From Nitrobacter winogradskyi Nb-255 (GTDB taxonomy: Bacteria; Pseudomonadota; Alphaproteobacteria; Rhizobiales; Xanthobacteraceae): DNA of 64,000 bases. The notes under the pieces are model-generated. The model made no database searches, was not told the DNA's origin, and saw nothing but the letters and a program-made list of their open reading frames with translations. The DNA is taken from assembly GCF_000012725.1 (NCBI RefSeq), contig NC_007406.1, forward strand, positions 958,001 to 1,022,000, in the 5' to 3' direction. The first letter of the stretch is position 1. Every line of letters starts with the position of its first letter. Of this stretch, positions 61,065 to 64,000 are shown one piece after another. The translations under genes were made by a program, and so were the position numbers.

Positions 61065-62078
61065 TCAGGCCACGCCCGCGCGCAGCAGGTCGTGCAGATG
61101 CACGATGCCGACCGGCTTTTTCCCCTCGGTCACGATCAGCGCCGTGATTTTCGACGAGTTGAGGATTTCGAGCGCTTCGCCCGCCAGAAGGTCGCGTCCG
61201 ATCGTCTTCGGATGGGGCGTCATGACATCGTCGACGCGGGCCGTCATCAGATCGGGCCTCATGTGACGGCGCAGATCGCCGTCGGTGACGATCCCGACCA
61301 GATTTCCCTGGCCGTCAGTGACGCCGACGCAACCGAATCCCTTTGACGTCATCTCGACCAGCGCCTCCGACATCTTCGTCCCGAGCGGCTTCAAGGGGAT
61401 GGCGTCGCCGCTGTGCATGAGGTCACGGGTGTATTTCAACAGCGCGCCGAGCTTGCCTCCGGGGTGCAGCACGCTGAAGTCGACCGAAGTGAAGCCGCGG
61501 CCCTCCAGCAACGCGATCGCGAGTCCATCGCCGAGCGCGAGTTGCATCAGCGAGGATGTGGTCGGCGCGAGGTTGTGCGGGCAGGCTTCGCGCGCCTTGG
61601 GCTGCACCAGCGCGACATCGGCGGCCTTGCCCAGCGTGGAGTCGCGCTCGGCGGTCATGGCGATCAGGGGGATGCGAAAGCGTTTGGCGTAGGTGATGAG
61701 ATTCTTCATCTCCGGCTGCTCGCCCGACCAGGACAGCGCCATGATGACATCATCGGCGGTGATCATGCCAAGATCGCCATGACTGGCTTCCGCGGCGTGG
61801 ACGAAGAACGCGGGCGTTCCGGTCGAGGCGAAAGTCGCGGCGATCTTGCGGCCGATGTGGCCGGACTTGCCGAGACCGGTGACGATCAGCCGCCCCTTGG
61901 CGTTGCGGATCAGGTCCGTTGCGGCCGCGAATGCGAGGCCGAGATCGGATTTGAGCGCCGCGGCAAGCGCCGACACGCCGCCAGCCTCCGCCTCGAAGGT
62001 CCGCAACGCGGACTCGATCGCGATGTTGGCCTGATCGATCATGGCGGATGTCACCGTGCCTGATTTGAATGAGGTCAT
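61065..62078 (-). CDS. kdsD: Arabinose-5-phosphate isomerase (KpsF/GutQ family)
   Basis: The 337-residue enzyme has an N-terminal SIS domain (GRLIVTGLGKSGHIGRKIAA near residue 63; STGTPAFFVHAAEASHGDLG; LSWSGEQPE). Two C-terminal CBS domains follow (GCVGVTDGQGNLVGIVTDGD near 240; ALIVTEGKKPVGIVHLHDLL near 310). It converts ribulose 5-phosphate to arabinose 5-phosphate for Kdo in lipopolysaccharide. A dispersed repeat begins 15 nt upstream of its start, so the promoter must lie in or beyond it. Confidence 0.92.
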   Translation of the reverse strand: MTSFKSGTVTSAMIDQANIAIESALRTFEAEAGGVSALAAALKSDLGLAFAAATDLIRNAKGRLIVTGLGKSGHIGRKIAATFASTGTPAFFVHAAEASHGDLGMITADDVIMALSWSGEQPEMKNLITYAKRFRIPLIAMTAERDSTLGKAADVALVQPKAREACPHNLAPTTSSLMQLALGDGLAIALLEGRGFTSVDFSVLHPGGKLGALLKYTRDLMHSGDAIPLKPLGTKMSEALVEMTSKGFGCVGVTDGQGNLVGIVTDGDLRRHMRPDLMTARVDDVMTPHPKTIGRDLLAGEALEILNSSKITALIVTEGKKPVGIVHLHDLLRAGVA

Positions 62079-62093
62079 GCTGGTTCCAGCTAT

Positions 62094-62192
62094 AGCGTTT
62101 TCGAGCGAGGTGAATACCGGTCCGCGTGAAGAAAGCGCGTGAAATCAAGATCCGAGAGCCTCGCTTCTTGTCTGTCGGAAGCTGAAAGGCTG
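62094..62192. repeat. Dispersed intergenic repeat upstream of kdsD
   Basis: TAGCGTTTTCGAGCGAGG, ACCGGTCCGCGTGAAGAAAG, GCCTCGCTTCTTG and CGGAAGC form a degenerate copy. It separates kdsD from the divergent outer-membrane protein gene. Confidence 0.8.
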
Positions 62193-62370
62193 GGGACGCG
62201 AAGCAATGCTCCGTCCGAGCGCTGTGCTTAGCACGCCTGCTTGTGCGATGCGATGCAACTCCGCGTCCTCAACGGCCCGTTAACCATAATTGTTTTAACT
62301 CCATTAACGATGGCGCACCCGCGTCGGGCGGGTACCACAAGTGTATATTTTTCTTGGAGTTTTCGGGATC

Positions 62371-64000
62371 GTGTCTTCCGGTCCAGCGACGGGCTTTTGC
62401 CGGAGCGTACCGATCTGGCGCGCGGTTTTGGCGTGCCTCGCTTTCATCGGTCCGGGATGCGCGACTGCCGGGGCGCAGACGCTGAGCGGCGACCAGATCA
62501 CGCCGCTTCGGGGCGGACTGTTTCAGCCGCGGGAGTCTTCCTTGCGCCGGTCTGGTGAGCCCGCTGGCGATGTGGCGTCGGTATCCTCCACCATGGCTCC
62601 CTCCCGCATCGGCAGGACTCCCACCTACGACATCCCGGCCGCGACCGGCGCGGCCGACACGGGGTATGATTCGCTCAATCGCCGGCGCAAGGAGAAGAAA
62701 CTTTATCCCGGCGCGCCGAAACCGAAGCAGCCGCCGGGGCCGGGCAACTTCGTCCCCGTTCCACCGCCCCCGCCGCTATCGGTCCCGCCGTCATCGACCG
62801 CCCATACGACGCCGATTGCTCCGGCGATGGCCGGAAGGGTCGAGGGGCAGCCAGCGCGCCGCCGCCTGAAGCGCGATGACGATCCGTTCGGCGCCGCGGG
62901 CAATTATGTCGGCAGTTTTTTCGTGAAGTCCGCGGTGGAGTTGTGGGGCGGCTACAATACCAATCCCGGTCGATTCAATCAGCCGAAGGGATCGGCGTTC
63001 TATATGGTCGCGCCGGAATTCGTGGCGGCGTCGGATTGGACGCGGCACTCCCTCCTCGTCGATCTGCGCGGATCGTTCACCGGTTTCGACAGAACCTTTC
63101 CGCTGGGGGCAGATAATCCGCCTCAGTCGGTCATCTCGGTGCCGACGGTGGTGGATCGGCCTGATTTCCTCGGCAGGGCAGTTGGACGTCTCGACGTCAG
63201 GCGCGATACCCGCATCAATTCGGAACTGCGGATGCGGATCGGCATCGACAACCCCGGCAGCCCGAACGTCCAGGCCGGTCTCGCCAGGTATCCGATCTTC
63301 GCTGTAACCGGCGGGACGGCCGGCATCGAACACGACATCAACCGGCTGCAGGTTTCGCTGCATGGATTCGCGGACCGCACCATGTATCAGAACTCGCTAC
63401 TGACGGATGGCACATCGGCGTCCAATGCGGACCGCAACTTCAACCAATACGGCGCCGTGGGGCGCGTCAGCTACGATCTTCTGCCCGGCTTCAAGCCCTT
63501 TGGCGAAGTCGAGGCGGACGCGCGCAACCGCGACACGCGGGTCGATCGCGATGGCTTTCAACGCGACTCCCATGGCGGCTATGCGAAGGTCGGGACCAGC
63601 TTTGAACTGACACGCTTGCTGATCGGTGAAGCCTCTATCGGCTATACCGCCCGCAACTATGCGGACCCGCGTCTCGACCAGTTGACCGGCCTGCTCACCA
63701 GCGGGTCGCTGATCTGGTCGGCGTCGGCGCTGACCACGGCGAGATTCACCTCGGTGACTTTCGTCGATGAATCCTTTGTGCCCGGTGTCGCCGGCGTGCT
63801 GACCCGTTCCCACACCATCGAGATCGATCACGATTTTCGCCGCTGGCTGACGGGGATCGGCAGGTTCACCTACGCGACGCAGGAGTATCGGGGCTCGGAA
63901 CGCTCCGACCAGATCTACTCGATCTCCGGCGATCTCATTTACAGGCTGAACCGGGAATTCCAGATCAAGGCGCAGGTGCGCCACGATGTGCTGAGTACGA
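62371..64000 (+). CDS. Outer-membrane beta-barrel protein (3' end beyond window)
   Basis: An open frame from GTG 62371 continues past the right edge (543 codons so far). It opens with a signal peptide (VLACLAFIGPGCATAGAQ). A roughly 130-residue Pro-rich periplasmic linker follows (YPGAPKPKQPPGPGNFVPVP), then RRRLKRDDDPFGAAGNYVGS and regular amphipathic strands such as KSAVELWGGYNTNPGRFNQP, EFVAASDWTRHSLLVDLRGS and SYDLLPGFKPFGEVEADARN. This is the BBP2_2-type outer-membrane beta-barrel family of Rhizobiales. The alternative ATG far inside would remove the signal peptide. GGAG lies 11 nt before the GTG, which is long. Function unknown. Confidence 0.75.
   Translation, partial: MSSGPATGFCRSVPIWRAVLACLAFIGPGCATAGAQTLSGDQITPLRGGLFQPRESSLRRSGEPAGDVASVSSTMAPSRIGRTPTYDIPAATGAADTGYDSLNRRRKEKKLYPGAPKPKQPPGPGNFVPVPPPPPLSVPPSSTAHTTPIAPAMAGRVEGQPARRRLKRDDDPFGAAGNYVGSFFVKSAVELWGGYNTNPGRFNQPKGSAFYMVAPEFVAASDWTRHSLLVDLRGSFTGFDRTFPLGADNPPQSVISVPTVVDRPDFLGRAVGRLDVRRDTRINSELRMRIGIDNPGSPNVQAGLARYPIFAVTGGTAGIEHDINRLQVSLHGFADRTMYQNSLLTDGTSASNADRNFNQYGAVGRVSYDLLPGFKPFGEVEADARNRDTRVDRDGFQRDSHGGYAKVGTSFELTRLLIGEASIGYTARNYADPRLDQLTGLLTSGSLIWSASALTTARFTSVTFVDESFVPGVAGVLTRSHTIEIDHDFRRWLTGIGRFTYATQEYRGSERSDQIYSISGDLIYRLNREFQIKAQVRHDVLST

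Noticed and set aside
1-64000. tRNA or rRNA genes
   Set aside because: No cloverleaf with the expected GTTCNANNC arm or rRNA segment was recognised by eye; a covariance search could still find one.

Overview
The window reads as chromosomal DNA of a GC-rich alphaproteobacterium, most likely of the family Nitrobacteraceae (Bradyrhizobiaceae), perhaps Nitrobacter. The basis is the gene content (homospermidine synthase, kdsD, a Zur-type znu locus, FecI/FecR pairs) and a dispersed intergenic palindrome family carrying the core CGCTTCTGATT-n-AATCAGAAGCG, which I associate with these genera. The genus is inference. No rRNA, tRNA, CRISPR array or prophage was recognised.

Layout, 0-14 kb. A MocR-type regulator, cut by the window edge, faces a small aldolase operon across a perfect 13-bp inverted repeat. 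At 2.8-9.0 kb lie four consecutive minus-strand genes for P47-like TULIP-domain proteins, the family best known from the orfX/p47 genes of botulinum neurotoxin clusters, with no toxin gene in view. An IS5-type transposase remnant lies beyond them. At 9.8-13.8 kb is a sulfide/persulfide divergon: a DUF442-sulfide:quinone oxidoreductase fusion and a persulfide dioxygenase-like hydrolase on one side, a 1-Cys peroxiredoxin and an ArsR (BigR/SqrR-like) regulator on the other, with paired AT-rich operator-like sites between.

Layout, 14-29 kb. Two FecI-FecR-TonB-dependent receptor loci lie in opposite orientations. In the first the receptor is truncated. In the second all three genes carry frameshifts. 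An orphan ATP-grasp plus epimerase pair sits between them. After an alginate-export-like porin comes about 1.2 kb with little coding sequence and a few small exported or proline-rich proteins.

Layout, 29-49 kb. A three-gene minus-strand operon encodes a 2002-residue DUF4011/SF1 helicase/Vsr-like nuclease/DUF3320 protein plus SbcD-like and SbcC-like partners, a candidate defence or DNA-repair unit. Copper export follows (csoR and copA around a CsoR-type operator), then a probable iron superoxide dismutase with a clear terminator. Next is a zinc-starvation operon behind a Zur-box palindrome: a His-rich small protein, znuC, znuB, znuA, a CobW GTPase and a WD40 protein.

Layout, 49-64 kb. This is mostly housekeeping: homospermidine synthase, Rnk-like factor, GNAT, ornithine decarboxylase with a long structured leader, M3 peptidase, MAPEG protein, ferrochelatase, SPFH/NfeD pair, arabinose-5-phosphate isomerase, and an outer-membrane beta-barrel gene that runs off the right edge.

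The most unusual content is the P47/TULIP tetrad and the helicase-SbcCD-like operon.
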